A stretch of DNA of 64,000 nt from assembly GCF_900167565.1 (NCBI RefSeq), contig NZ_FUZV01000001.1:1302001-1366000 (forward strand). The letters are read 5' to 3'. Position 1 is the first letter of the stretch; every line of letters begins with the position of its first letter. This document shows, piece by piece, positions 28,841-38,131 of this stretch. Origin of the DNA: Pseudoxanthomonas indica. GTDB taxonomy: Bacteria; Pseudomonadota; Gammaproteobacteria; Xanthomonadales; Xanthomonadaceae. The position numbers and the translations under genes were made by a program. Below the pieces are notes generated by a model that worked only from the letters and a program-made list of their open reading frames with translations, was not told the DNA's origin and did not search any database.

Positions 28841-30529
28841 ATGCAGTGGATCACGTCGATGCTGGCGCGCTATCCGGAACTGGCCGTGTATCTGGCGCTC
28901 GGCATCGGCTACTGGGTCGGCAACCTGCGCCTGCGCGGCTTCTCCCTGGGCGGAGTCACCGGCTCCCTGCTGGCCGGCATGTTGCTGGGTTGGCTGTTCG
29001 AGGTGCCGGTATCGGGCGCGGCCAAATCGCTGGTGTTTCTGCTGTTCCTGTTCGGGATCGGCTATGAAGTCGGCCCGCGCTTCCTGTCGGCGATGAAGGG
29101 CGATGGCTGGCGCTTTGCCGCGCTCGGCATCTTCATGCCGCTGGTAGGCCTGCTGATCGCCTGGCTGGTGGCGCGCCACCTGCGCCTGGACCCCGGCCTG
29201 GCGGCCGGCATGCTGTCCGGCGCGCTGACCGAATCGCCGGCAATGGGAACCGCGAGCGAAGCGATCCAGGCGCTGACCATCGATGCGGCCACCAAGGAAC
29301 GCTACCTGGCCCACGTCGGTGTCGGCGATGCCTTGTGCTACGTGTCCGGCGCCTTGGGCGTGATCCTGACCTGCACGGTGTTCGGGCCGGCGTTGTTGCG
29401 CATCGATCTGGCGGCGCACGCCCTGACCCTGGAAGCGCGTTACGGCATAACCCGCGTGCGCTCGGGCGTGGCCTCGGCCTGGCAGCCGTTCGAGACGCGC
29501 GCGTATCGGGTGGCCGCGACGGCGCGCATCATCGGCCTGAGCATTGCCCAGGCCGAACGCTCGATGGAAGGCAAGCGACTGTTCGTGCATGGCATCCGCC
29601 GCGACGGCGCGCTGCTGGATCTGGAGGCCACCACCGTCATCCAGCCCGAGGACGTGATCGCCATCAGTGGTCGCCGCGAGGTGCTGGTGGATCTGGTTGG
29701 CGCGCGCGCCACCGAAGTCGAAGACCCTGCCCTGCTCGACATCCCGATGGCCTCGCATGAGGTGTTCGTCAGCAAGCCCGGCTGGGCCGGTCGCACCCTG
29801 GAAGAGTTGGGCGAGTGCGACGAAGTGCGCGCGGTGTTCCTGCGCCGCATCCATCGCAACGGCCAGTCGATCCCGATCGGTACGCGGACCACGCTCGAGC
29901 GTGGCGACGTGCTGCAGGTGGTCGGCCCGGAAGCGGCCGTGGCGGGAGCGGCCGCGCAACTGGGCGAGATCATCCATGCCACCGACAGCACCGACTTCGT
30001 GGTGGTGGGGCTGGCGATTTTCGTGGGCGCACTGCTGGGTGCGGTCATTGCGGTTCCGATTGGCAGCATCACCGTCACCATCGGCACCAGTGTCGGTGCA
30101 CTGCTGGCGGGCCTGGTGATCGGCCATGTGCGGGTGCGCCGTCCGTTGTTCGGGCGGGTGCCGGATGCGGCGGTGAAATTCATGCAGTCGTTCGGCCTGG
30201 CCGCGTTCGTGGCGATGGTCGGGTTGGGCGCGGGGCCGCATTTCCTGGGCGCGATCAGGGAATCCGGACTGGGCCTGTTCCTCGGCGGCATCGTCGTGAC
30301 CATGGTGCCGCTGCTGACGGGCTTGTGGTTTGGACGCAAGGTGTTGAAGATCGATCCGCTGCTGCTGCTCGGCGCCATTTCCGGCGCGCAGACCTTCACT
30401 GCCGGTCTGGCGGCATTGCAGGAGAAATCGGACAGTTCGATCGCCGTGATCGGTTACACCGGATCCGTGGCGGTGGCGCATGTGTTCCTGACCACCTGGG
30501 GCACGGTGATTGTCATCGCCATGAGCTGA
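28841..30529 (+). CDS. AspT-type exchanger 2
   Basis: A second 562-residue AspT-family exchanger, clearly paralogous in layout to 25708-27408: N-terminal membrane half (about 1-180, with GIGYEVGPRFLSAMKGDG and GALTESPAMGTASEAI), two TrkA_C-like domains (about 205-380), C-terminal membrane half (GLGAGPHFLGAIRESG, GAISGAQTFTAGLAAL). The signature GSQTMSAA of the first is GALTESPA here, so the two probably differ in substrate. It starts 24 bp after the porin and closes the module. A heteromeric pair or two separate exchange steps are both possible. Confidence 0.83.
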   Translation: MQWITSMLARYPELAVYLALGIGYWVGNLRLRGFSLGGVTGSLLAGMLLGWLFEVPVSGAAKSLVFLLFLFGIGYEVGPRFLSAMKGDGWRFAALGIFMPLVGLLIAWLVARHLRLDPGLAAGMLSGALTESPAMGTASEAIQALTIDAATKERYLAHVGVGDALCYVSGALGVILTCTVFGPALLRIDLAAHALTLEARYGITRVRSGVASAWQPFETRAYRVAATARIIGLSIAQAERSMEGKRLFVHGIRRDGALLDLEATTVIQPEDVIAISGRREVLVDLVGARATEVEDPALLDIPMASHEVFVSKPGWAGRTLEELGECDEVRAVFLRRIHRNGQSIPIGTRTTLERGDVLQVVGPEAAVAGAAAQLGEIIHATDSTDFVVVGLAIFVGALLGAVIAVPIGSITVTIGTSVGALLAGLVIGHVRVRRPLFGRVPDAAVKFMQSFGLAAFVAMVGLGAGPHFLGAIRESGLGLFLGGIVVTMVPLLTGLWFGRKVLKIDPLLLLGAISGAQTFTAGLAALQEKSDSSIAVIGYTGSVAVAHVFLTTWGTVIVIAMS

Positions 30530-30580
30530 TCGCCCGGCGCTTCCGCTAGCGAAGCGGGCGACGCCGGTGCAGACAAAAAG

Positions 30581-30602
30581 GGCTGCCCGCGCACGGGCAG
30601 CC
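30581..30602 (-). terminator. Intrinsic terminator of the Gln/Gly-rich gene
   Basis: A 9-bp GC-rich stem (30581-30589 with 30594-30602, loop CGCA) is followed on the minus strand by five T. It lies 25 bp beyond the stop of gene 30628-30903. On the plus strand no T-run follows, so it mainly ends the leftward transcript; it may also weakly end the exchanger operon. Confidence 0.75.
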
Positions 30603-30627
30603 TCTGTCCACTCGCGGATCGTGCGGC

Positions 30628-30903
30628 TTACTCTTCTTCGTCGCCACCCTGGTCGCCTTGCTTCTGGCCACCCTGATCCTGGCGTCCCTGGCCCTGCCCA
30701 CCCTGCTGGTTCTGGCCACCCTGCGGATTCTGTTCGCGCTGCTGACCTTGACCACCTTGCTGGTTCGGATCGCGCTGCTGACCCTGCCCGCCTTGCTGAC
30801 CCTGGCCACCTTGCTGATTCTGGCCACCCTGCTGTTGTTGCTGCTGTCCCTGCTGCCGATCATCGCGCTGTGGTTGATCGGCTTGGTTGCGCTCGTTGCT
30901 CAT
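30628..30903 (-). CDS. Gln/Gly-rich low-complexity protein
   Basis: A 91-residue protein of which about two thirds is Gln, Gly, Asn or Asp. The repeat unit NQQGGQGQQ occurs several times with small changes, after MSNERNQADQPQRDDRQQGQ and before an acidic end DQGGDEEE. It has no signal peptide or membrane helix, and should be disordered. I start at 30903, preceded by GAGAGAACG. It has its own terminator. Such proteins are reported in GC-rich Proteobacteria as stress or desiccation-type hydrophilins, but there is no direct evidence here. It is divergent from the MscS gene with a 155-bp shared upstream region. Confidence 0.6.
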   Translation of the reverse strand: MSNERNQADQPQRDDRQQGQQQQQQGGQNQQGGQGQQGGQGQQRDPNQQGGQGQQREQNPQGGQNQQGGQGQGRQDQGGQKQGDQGGDEEE

Positions 30904-31058
30904 GACGTTCTCTCTGTGATGTGCCTGTGCGGCATGGACAACATCGAACACTCCGCATGAAGAGCAAGTCGCAGTACGCGGATTTATTCGCGGGCTATAC
31001 TTCGGTCGGCCTGGCAAAGGTGCCCGCGACGTCGCGACGCCTGCACACGGAGAAAAAT

Positions 31059-31652
31059 TTGCACGCAGTAGCCAATACCGCCTGGTGGCACGACGGCTTC
31101 GCCGAATGGTCGCTGATCGCGATGCCCGCCGTGGAAGTGGTGGCGATACTCGCCGTCGCCTGGTTGTTGCGGCGGCTGCTGCGTGGCGTGATCCGGCGCG
31201 TCTGCGACCGCTATGGCATCGCCACGGAGCTGGCGATCGGCGCACGCCGCCTGCTCAGCGTGCTGATCTATACCGTTGCAACGATGCTGGTCCTGGCCCG
31301 ACTGGGTGTGTCCGGCGCGGCCCTGTGGACCGCGTTGACCGGCTTCACCGCGGTGGCGGCCATTGCGTTCTTCGCCGCGTGGAGCGTGCTGTCCAATCTG
31401 TTCTGCAGCCTGCTGATCCTGACCACGCGGCCGTTCCGCGTGCAAGATCACGTGGAACTGCTGGAAGGCGGCGACAAGCCCGGCCTGGGCGGACGCGTGG
31501 TCGATATCAACCTGCTCTACACCACGCTGCTGGAAACCGACGGCACGCATGGCGATACCGTCCTGCAGGTGCCCAACAGCCAGTTCTTCCAGCGCATCAC
31601 CCGGCGGTGGCGCAGCGGCGAGCCGATTCGGCGCCAGCGGATCGACAGCTGA
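31059..31652 (+). CDS. MscS-family mechanosensitive channel
   Basis: A small mechanosensitive channel that opens under membrane tension to release solutes. From the TTG at 31059 it has 197 residues: three membrane segments (about 15-36, 57-82, 88-110, the last being the pore helix with FFAAWSVLSNLFCSLLIL) followed by the beta-domain (FRVQDHVELLEGG, GGRVVDINLLYTTLLETDG, VLQVPNSQFFQR). It lacks the long C-terminal domain of E. coli MscS. The frame is open from an ATG at 30957, but GGAGA stands just before the TTG and a TATACT -10-like element lies at 30996-31001, so the later start fits better. Confidence 0.8.
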   Translation: MHAVANTAWWHDGFAEWSLIAMPAVEVVAILAVAWLLRRLLRGVIRRVCDRYGIATELAIGARRLLSVLIYTVATMLVLARLGVSGAALWTALTGFTAVAAIAFFAAWSVLSNLFCSLLILTTRPFRVQDHVELLEGGDKPGLGGRVVDINLLYTTLLETDGTHGDTVLQVPNSQFFQRITRRWRSGEPIRRQRIDS

Positions 31653-31876
31653 TGGGGAGGATGTGTCCGGCGGCGGAACATCCCGCCCAAGACCACTGCC
31701 GCCAGCGTCCGAGCAGCATGGCGGTCACGCTCTCGTCGTCGGGATCGCGCAGATCCACCCAGGCTGTCATCGTCCAGCGCCACGCTGGCCAGTTGTTCCG
31801 GCCGAAGTTCCTCATCCTTGGCGTCGACCTTGAACAGGCGTGCGTGGAAGGCGTCCTTGGTTGCCCCGTTGTCCAT
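31650..31876 (-). pseudogene. Possible frameshifted small gene
   Basis: From an ATG at 31876 the frame reads MDNGATKDAFHARLFKVDAK followed by DEELRPEQLASVALDDDSL, which is protein-like. After that the protein-like text moves to another frame (TAWVDLRDPDDESVTAMLLG then RWRQWSWAG). A single-base shift near 31775 would join them into a protein of about 70 residues. It may be a decayed gene, a sequencing error or coincidence. It overlaps the tail of the MscS gene. Confidence 0.3.
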
Positions 31877-31919
31877 GACCTTACTCACCGAACGACCCCA
31901 CCGGCCGCATTCCGCACCG

Positions 31920-32963
31920 TCAGGCCCGGGCCACGCCCAGGCTGGCGCGCAAGCGCGCGCCGGCGTATTCCTGCGCTTCCTGCGCCTTGGCCACCACCGC
32001 AGCCGTGCCGAAGAATTCGTGGCTGACGCCCGTATAGATCTTGCGCTCCACCGACACGCCCGCCGCTTCCAGGGCATCCTTCAGATGCTCGCCATCGCTG
32101 CGCAAGGGATCGATGGTGGCGTTGATGATGGTCACCGGCGGCAAACCCGCCAAGCCGGCATGTTCGAGATCCAGGCGCGTGTCCTGCTTGTCGGCGTCGG
32201 TGCGCAGCAGATGGCCAAGGAACCATTCGATCATCGGCCGGTTGAGCGGCTTGGCGATCGCGTTCTCCAGGTACGACACGGTGTTGAGGCTGCCGGTCTG
32301 CGCGACGGGATAGACCGCCAACACGTGGCGCGGCGCGACCAGGCCAAGCTGGCGGGCCTCGACGGCGGTGGCGACGGCCATGCAGCCGCCCGCACTCTCA
32401 CCGGCAATCGCCAGGCGTGCAGGATCGGCGCCGAGGGCAGCCGCGTTCTCGCCCAGCCAGCGCCACGCATCCACGCAGTCGTCCCAGGCGGCGGGGAACT
32501 TGTGCTCGGGCGCCTGCCGGTAATCCACCGACACCACCACCGCTCCTGTCTGCTTGGCCAGCCCGCGCGCACCACCGTCGTACACCTCGGCGTTGGCGAT
32601 GACCCAGCCGCCGCCATGGATGTAGAGGATGGCCGGCACGTCGCGCGCGCCCTGCGGGGTGTACACCAGGGCATGCAGCGGACCACCGCGGGCGGGGATG
32701 CTCATCGACTTGCGCGTCACGCCGGGCACCAGCGCTTCCGGATCGGTTGAACGACCTTGTTTCTGCAGCAGGTGTTTGACCGCGTCGGCGATGGTGGGTT
32801 GCTGACGGGCTTCGTTGGCGCTGAGTTTTTCGATCGCCTTGGGCTCCAGTTCGCCATGCGCCTTGGCCAGCTCATGCATGTCGTCATCCAGGCGCAGTGC
32901 GCCTACCGCATCGGCCAGGGTGTCGATGATGAGATTGGGTTTTCCGTCGTTGTCGTTCGGCAT
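31920..32963 (-). CDS. Alpha/beta hydrolase (HSL-type esterase)
   Basis: A 347-residue esterase or lipase of the hormone-sensitive-lipase group. HGGGW at 116-120 forms the oxyanion hole. GESAGG places the nucleophile at Ser190, NATIDPLRSDGE the acid at Asp285 and TGVSHEFFG the His at 315. The N-terminal 85 residues form a helical cap. There is no signal peptide, so it acts in the cytoplasm on small acyl esters; the natural substrate is unknown. It is followed on the same strand by a gap of 110 bp from the isochorismatase-like gene. Confidence 0.88.
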   Translation of the reverse strand: MPNDNDGKPNLIIDTLADAVGALRLDDDMHELAKAHGELEPKAIEKLSANEARQQPTIADAVKHLLQKQGRSTDPEALVPGVTRKSMSIPARGGPLHALVYTPQGARDVPAILYIHGGGWVIANAEVYDGGARGLAKQTGAVVVSVDYRQAPEHKFPAAWDDCVDAWRWLGENAAALGADPARLAIAGESAGGCMAVATAVEARQLGLVAPRHVLAVYPVAQTGSLNTVSYLENAIAKPLNRPMIEWFLGHLLRTDADKQDTRLDLEHAGLAGLPPVTIINATIDPLRSDGEHLKDALEAAGVSVERKIYTGVSHEFFGTAAVVAKAQEAQEYAGARLRASLGVARA

Positions 32964-33073
32964 AAGTCTCCGGCAGGGGATGAGTGATCTTCAGCTTCGC
33001 TTGCTTTCTTGTTTCGCATCCGGACGATGAAGAGCGCGTCGAGCGTGCGACTCGAACAGGACGAACGAATGAT

Positions 33074-33640
33074 TCACGACGCCGCGGGAAACACGCCGCG
33101 AATGATCCGCGTACTGCCGGTCTCGGCCAGCCGCGCGCCCTTGATCAGCGCCAGCGCCTGCTTCTTCAATACCTCGGTGCGCGAGCCTACGCAGTCGGAC
33201 GGTATCCACAGCTTGAATTCGCGCATGTTGGCGTCCTGCGCAGTGGCCAGGATGCAGGAATCGGCCGACAGGCCGGTCAGCACCAGCTGGCGCACCTTCA
33301 ACTTGGCCAGCAGCACGTCCAGCGCGGTGGCGAGGAAGGCGGAGTGCTTGGGCTTGAGGATGTAGTAATCGCCCTGCCGCGGCGACAGGCGTTCGACGAT
33401 TTCCGCCGCGTGGCCACCTTCGGCTTCGCAGGCACGCACCAGATCGTGGAATTCGCCCTGCCATTGCGCGAAGTTGTCGTTGACGTAGATGACCGGCGCC
33501 TGCGCCTGCTCGAAACGCTCGCGCAGCTGCGCGATCCGCGGCGCCGCGTGGACGGCGGCACGCCCCAGTCGCGCGCCACCCTCGAAGTCGAATCGGTTGA
33601 TCATGTCGATGATCAACAGTGCTGTCTTCCCCTTCTCCAT
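33074..33640 (-). CDS. Isochorismatase-family cysteine hydrolase
   Basis: A 188-residue cytoplasmic hydrolase. IIDMINRFDF gives the catalytic Asp12, ILKPKHSAF the Lys (96 or 98) and LTGLSADSCILATAQDAN the nucleophile Cys129, the Asp-Lys-Cys triad of nicotinamidase and isochorismatase-like enzymes. Length is typical. The precise substrate (amide or vinyl ether) cannot be told. It ends 16 bp before nothing of note and starts 16 bp after the alcohol dehydrogenase stop on the same strand, so both are probably one transcript. Confidence 0.85.
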   Translation of the reverse strand: MEKGKTALLIIDMINRFDFEGGARLGRAAVHAAPRIAQLRERFEQAQAPVIYVNDNFAQWQGEFHDLVRACEAEGGHAAEIVERLSPRQGDYYILKPKHSAFLATALDVLLAKLKVRQLVLTGLSADSCILATAQDANMREFKLWIPSDCVGSRTEVLKKQALALIKGARLAETGSTRIIRGVFPAAS

Positions 33641-33655
33641 GCGTCAATGGACGAT

Positions 33656-34819
33656 TCAGGGCGTAAGCACGACCTTCCGGCAATCATCCTCGCGCTTGTT
33701 GAAGATGTCGTAGCCCTTGGCGGCGTCGGCCAGCGACATGCGGTGCGAAATGATCACCTCAGGCGCCAGCTTGCCTTCGCCGATCGCTTCGAGCAGCTCG
33801 GGCAGCAGCGCCTGCACATGCGTCTGGCCCATCTTGAAGGTCAGCCCTTTGTCGAACGCATCGCCGAACAGGAAGCCATGGATGAAGCCCGCATACACAC
33901 CCGGCACGCTGACGATGCCGCCGCGCCGCGTGGCCGCGATGCATTGGCGCAGCACCTTGCCGCTGGAACCTTCCAGCTTGAGGTTGGTCAGTACGGTCTC
34001 GGTGGTGCTGCCCTTGGCTTCGAAGCCCACCGCATCGATGCTCGCGTCCACGCCGCGCCCGCTGGTTGCTTCGACGATGACCTCGGCCGGATCGTCCTGC
34101 TCATCGAAGTTGATCGGCACCACGCCGTAGGTGGCGCGGGCGAAATCGAGGCGGTACTGGTTATGGTCGATCATGAAGATCGTCTCGGCGCCGAGCATGC
34201 GTGCGCTGGCCGCGGCCATGCAGCCGACCGGGCCGGCGCCGAAGATCGCCACGGTCGAGCCCTGCTTGATGCCGGCGTTGATCACGGCCTGATAGCCGGT
34301 GGGCAGGATGTCGGAGAGAAACAGCACCTGCTCGTCGCTCAGCACGTCCGGCACCGCGAACGGCCCGACATTGGCCTTGGGCACGCGCACCAGCTCGGCT
34401 TGCCCGCCCGGCACGCCGCCGTAGAGGTGGCTGTAGCCGAACAGGGCGGCGGGCGGCTTGATGCCCTTGGCATTCATCGCCGCGCCATGCCCGGGGTTGG
34501 TGGTTTCGCAAGCCGAGTACTCGTTGAGCAGGCAGTGGAAGCATTCACCACAGGCGATCACGAACGGAATCACCACGCGATCTCCCACCTTCACCCGCTC
34601 CACGCCGGGGCCAGCGGCCTCCACGATGCCCATGAACTCGTGGCCGAGGATGTCGCCGTCTTTCATGCCGGGAATCTTGCCGCGGTAGATATGCAGATCC
34701 GAACCGCAGATCGCGGTGGCGGTCACGCGCAGGATGATGTCGTCGTCGGCAACCAGAGAAGGATCGGGGACGGTTTCGACGCGTACGTCGCGCGTGCCTT
34801 GGTAAGTCAGTGCTTTCAT
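33656..34819 (-). CDS. Zinc-dependent alcohol dehydrogenase
   Basis: A 387-residue medium-chain dehydrogenase. Cys38, His60 and Glu61 ([14 protein letters not shown]) form the catalytic zinc site. Cys90, 93, 96 and 104 form the structural zinc lobe. [14 protein letters not shown] (about 190-203) is the NAD-binding motif. The insert [20 protein letters not shown] and overall length resemble the glutathione-independent formaldehyde dehydrogenase-like group. A role in aldehyde or alcohol detoxification is reasonable next to the large catalase, but the substrate is unproven. Confidence 0.88.
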   Translation of the reverse strand: MKALTYQGTRDVRVETVPDPSLVADDDIILRVTATAICGSDLHIYRGKIPGMKDGDILGHEFMGIVEAAGPGVERVKVGDRVVIPFVIACGECFHCLLNEYSACETTNPGHGAAMNAKGIKPPAALFGYSHLYGGVPGGQAELVRVPKANVGPFAVPDVLSDEQVLFLSDILPTGYQAVINAGIKQGSTVAIFGAGPVGCMAAASARMLGAETIFMIDHNQYRLDFARATYGVVPINFDEQDDPAEVIVEATSGRGVDASIDAVGFEAKGSTTETVLTNLKLEGSSGKVLRQCIAATRRGGIVSVPGVYAGFIHGFLFGDAFDKGLTFKMGQTHVQALLPELLEAIGEGKLAPEVIISHRMSLADAAKGYDIFNKREDDCRKVVLTP

Positions 34820-35001
34820 GCTGTTTTCCGCGGGAGATTTCCCTCCACCCTGCGGTTTCGATCATCAAGAGAGAGTGAGGCGGCGCGCTGACCTTTCGTC
34901 GACATCACTGCCTGCGTACGGCGCAGACGCCTGGTGTCGACATCGTGTTCACCCCCTGCGCCTATGTTGACGAGGTCGTCCTTCCCGATCGAGCACGCCA
35001 C

Positions 35002-37386
35002 ATGGCCAGCAAGAAGAAAGCCCCCGCAGCTACCCCACGCGCAAAGTCGGCCGCACGTTCCGACAGCGGCCCCCGCCGCAGCGCGTCGCAAAAACCCGCA
35101 CGTCCCGTGGATGCGGTGCCCGCTGAGGTGGATGCACTGGCGGCGCAGCGGGCATGGAATTCGGACAAGCCTGCCGAGCACGGCCGCAAGGGCGCGACGG
35201 AGCCGCCGGAAGGCGAGCATTTTGCCGCGGCCTCGGCAGCGGTCGGCGCCAGCACCACCAGCGAATCCAATGACAACGACAAACTGGGCGGGGCGGCGGC
35301 TCCTGGCGTGGACACCACGACCGCGCCGTTGTCGCGCGTGCGCAACGACGCCACCGATCAGCGCCTGACCACCAACCAGGGCGTGCCGGTCGGCGACAAC
35401 CAGAACAGCCTGAAGTCCGGCCTGCGTGGCCCCACGCTGCTCAAGGACTTCATCCTGCGCGAAAAGATCACCCACTTTGATCACGAACGCATCCCCGAGC
35501 GCATCGTGCACGCGCGTGGCTCCGGGGCGCATGGCTACTTCGAGGCGTATGAGGCGCTGACCGATCTGACCCGCGCCGCTCCGTTCCAGCAGGCCGGCAA
35601 GGTCACGCCGGTGTTCGTGCGCTTTTCCACCGTGGCCGGCGAGCGCGGCTCCAAGGACACCGCCCGCGATGTGCGTGGCTTCGCGGTCAAGTTCTACACC
35701 GACGAGGGCAACTGGGATCTGGTGGGCAACAACATCCCGGTGTTCTTCATCCAGGACGCGATGAAGTTCCCGGACCTCGTGCATGCGGTCAAGGCCGAGC
35801 CGCACCATGGCATGCCGCAGGCGGCCTCGGCGCACGACACGTTCTGGGATTTCGTGTCGTTGATGCCCGAGTCGACCCATATGCTCACCTGGGTGATGTC
35901 CGATCGCGGCATCCCCCGCAGTTACCGGATGATGCAGGGTTTTGGCGTGCACACGTTCCGTCTGGTCAATGCGGAAGGCCAGTCGGTGTTCTGCAAGTTC
36001 CACTGGTCGCCCAAGCTGGGCACGCACTCACTGGTGTGGGATGAGGCAGTCAAGATTTCCGGCGCGGATCCGGATTTCCACCGCCGTGATCTGTGGGAAG
36101 CAATCGAGGCCGGCGACTTCCCGGAGTGGGAGCTGGGGCTGCAGATCTTCAGCGAAGAGCAGGCCGAGGCCTTCAGCTTCGACGTGCTGGACGCGACCAA
36201 GATCGTGCCCGAGGAACTGGTACCGGTGCGTCCGGTCGGTCGCCTGGTGCTCAATCGCAATCCGGACAACTTCTTTGCCGAGACCGAGCAGGTCGCCTTC
36301 TGCACGGCGCATGTCATTCCCGGCATCGACTTCAGCAATGACCCGCTGCTGGCCGGGCGCATCCACTCCTACGTGGATACGCAGATCAGCCGTCTGGGCG
36401 GACCCAACTTCCACGAGATTCCGATCAACTCGCCGATTGCGCCGGTCCACAACAACCAGCGCGATGGCATGCACCGGCAGGCGATCCATCGCGGCCGCGT
36501 CTCCTACGAACCCAATTCGCTGGGCGGCGGCTGTCCGTTCCAGGCCGGCGGCGCGGGCTTTGTCTCGTTCGCCGAGCCACCGCAGGGCGATGAAGTGCGC
36601 GCCAAGCCGGAGAAGTTCGCCGAGCATTTCGCCCAGGCCACCCTGTTTTACGAGAGCCAGTCCCCGGCCGAACAGCGGCATATCGCGGCGGCGTTCCGCT
36701 TCGAGCTGAGCAAGCTGACCGTGCCGGCGATTCGCGTGCGCGTGGTGTCGATGCTGCGCAACGTGTCCGAGGAGCTGGCCGCGCAGGTCGCATCGGGCCT
36801 GGGCATGCCGCTGCCCGAGCCGATGCCGCGCGCGTTCAAGGGCAAGCTCACGCCGGAAGTGACCGCGTCACCGACGCTGTCCCTGCTCGCCCGTCCCGGT
36901 GAGGAAGGCATCCGCAGCCGCAAGATTGCCGCGTTCGTGCACGCAGGCAGCGATGTCGCCGCTCTGGCGACCCTGCAAGCGGCGCTCACCGGAGCGGGCG
37001 CGAGCGTGCGCGTGGTGGGGCCGCATGTCGGCACGCTGCAGGGCGAAGGCGGCGACATCGATGCCGATGCCTCGTTCGAGAACGAGCCGGGATTCCTGTT
37101 CGATGCCATTGCCGTGATCGGCGGCGACCAGCCGGTGGAAGCACTGTCCGGTGACGGCCGCGTGCTGGAGCATCTGCGCGACGCTTATCGCCATGGCAAG
37201 CCGCTGCTGGCCACCGGCATGGCGGCGCGGGTGTTGTCGATGGCCGGCATCGATGTGGAGGATGACCAGGATCCGGCCGTCGTGATCGCCGGCGACGCGC
37301 TGAGCGAGGAAGGCGTACGTCCGTTCGTCGAGGCAATCACCGCGCATCGCAATTTTGATCGCGAGACCGACCCGTCGCTGGTCTAG
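35002..37386 (+). CDS. katE: Large-subunit catalase (HPII-like)
   Basis: A clade-2 haem catalase that disproportionates hydrogen peroxide. From the ATG at 35002 it has 794 residues. An unusually Lys/Ala/Arg-rich N-terminal extension (about 1-115) precedes the core. [14 protein letters not shown] carries the essential His, [16 protein letters not shown] the Asn, and [16 protein letters not shown] the haem-ligand Tyr. The C-terminal domain (about 640-794; [32 protein letters not shown]) is the flavodoxin/GATase-like extension of HPII enzymes. It is divergently arranged from the alcohol dehydrogenase with a 182-bp gap that should hold both promoters. Confidence 0.93.
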   Translation: MASKKKAPAATPRAKSAARSDSGPRRSASQKPARPVDAVPAEVDALAAQRAWNSDKPAEHGRKGATEPPEGEHFAAASAAVGASTTSESNDNDKLGGAAAPGVDTTTAPLSRVRNDATDQRLTTNQGVPVGDNQNSLKSGLRGPTLLKDFILREKITHFDHERIPERIVHARGSGAHGYFEAYEALTDLTRAAPFQQAGKVTPVFVRFSTVAGERGSKDTARDVRGFAVKFYTDEGNWDLVGNNIPVFFIQDAMKFPDLVHAVKAEPHHGMPQAASAHDTFWDFVSLMPESTHMLTWVMSDRGIPRSYRMMQGFGVHTFRLVNAEGQSVFCKFHWSPKLGTHSLVWDEAVKISGADPDFHRRDLWEAIEAGDFPEWELGLQIFSEEQAEAFSFDVLDATKIVPEELVPVRPVGRLVLNRNPDNFFAETEQVAFCTAHVIPGIDFSNDPLLAGRIHSYVDTQISRLGGPNFHEIPINSPIAPVHNNQRDGMHRQAIHRGRVSYEPNSLGGGCPFQAGGAGFVSFAEPPQGDEVRAKPEKFAEHFAQATLFYESQSPAEQRHIAAAFRFELSKLTVPAIRVRVVSMLRNVSEELAAQVASGLGMPLPEPMPRAFKGKLTPEVTASPTLSLLARPGEEGIRSRKIAAFVHAGSDVAALATLQAALTGAGASVRVVGPHVGTLQGEGGDIDADASFENEPGFLFDAIAVIGGDQPVEALSGDGRVLEHLRDAYRHGKPLLATGMAARVLSMAGIDVEDDQDPAVVIAGDALSEEGVRPFVEAITAHRNFDRETDPSLV

Positions 37387-37412
37387 CAGCGGCGGGCCGG
37401 ACACCGGCCACT

Positions 37413-38084
37413 TCAGGCCGCGCGTTGGGGCCGGCGCACGGCGCGTACCTTGGCGGTGTTGCCGCCGCCGCAATAGAACGTGTCGGTGCCGTCGAACTCC
37501 AGCCCACTGACATGGATGCCGCTGGGCAGTTGCAGGCGTTCCAGTACGCGGCCATCGCTGGCATCAATCCGGCGCAGCTCGCTGTCGTCGCCTTCCCAGG
37601 TGGCGTGCCAGAGTTCGCCGTCGGCCCAGGTCACACCGGTGACGAAGCGATCGGATTCAATCGTGCGCAGGATTGCGCCGGTGTCCGGATTGATTTGATG
37701 GATCTTGCGATCCCGGTACTGGCCGACCCACAGGCTGCCCTCGGCCCAGGCCATGCCGGAATCGCGCCCTTCACCCGGTGCGGGAATCGAGGCCAGCACC
37801 TTGCCCGTGGCCGGATCAATCTTGTCGATGCGTGCTTCGGCCAACTGGTACAGATGCTTGCCGTCGAATGCGGTGCCGGCGTCAGCGGGCACGGCCAGGC
37901 TCTGGCGCTCACGACCATCGGCCGGATCAAAGGCGACCAAGCGTGAGCCCAGAGCGGCCCAGACCTGCGTGCCGTCGTGCGAAACACCGGCGACCTGGGC
38001 GGCGCCGCCGAAGGGACCGTATTCGCGCAGCACATCGACCTGCTGCACCGTGGCTTCGTTCTTGCGGGAGGTTGCGGTAGTCAT
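37413..38084 (-). CDS. Beta-propeller (YncE/glutamine-cyclotransferase-like) protein
   Basis: A 223-residue repeat protein with five or so blade-like units: VAGVSHDGTQVWAALGSRLV, AFDGKHLYQLAEARIDKIDP, MAWAEGSLWVGQYRDRKIHQ, VTWADGELWHATWEGDDSEL, LEFDGTDTFYCGGGNTAKVR. There is no signal peptide. Similar short propellers bind a small ligand or act as lactonases. Its gene ends convergent to the catalase and lies 47 bp downstream of the regulator gene on the same strand, so that protein may control it. Start taken at the ATG at 38084. Confidence 0.65.
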   Translation of the reverse strand: MTTATSRKNEATVQQVDVLREYGPFGGAAQVAGVSHDGTQVWAALGSRLVAFDPADGRERQSLAVPADAGTAFDGKHLYQLAEARIDKIDPATGKVLASIPAPGEGRDSGMAWAEGSLWVGQYRDRKIHQINPDTGAILRTIESDRFVTGVTWADGELWHATWEGDDSELRRIDASDGRVLERLQLPSGIHVSGLEFDGTDTFYCGGGNTAKVRAVRRPQRAA

Positions 38085-38131
38085 ATCGTTCTCCGTGAGG
38101 CGCCGGGCTTGGCGCCGTGGAATCACTCTAG

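Noticed and set aside
27440..30481. A 1013-residue open frame on the minus strand.
   Set aside because: Shadow of the porin and second exchanger; composition (His, Gln and Arg rich) is typical of the reverse of GC-rich coding sequence.
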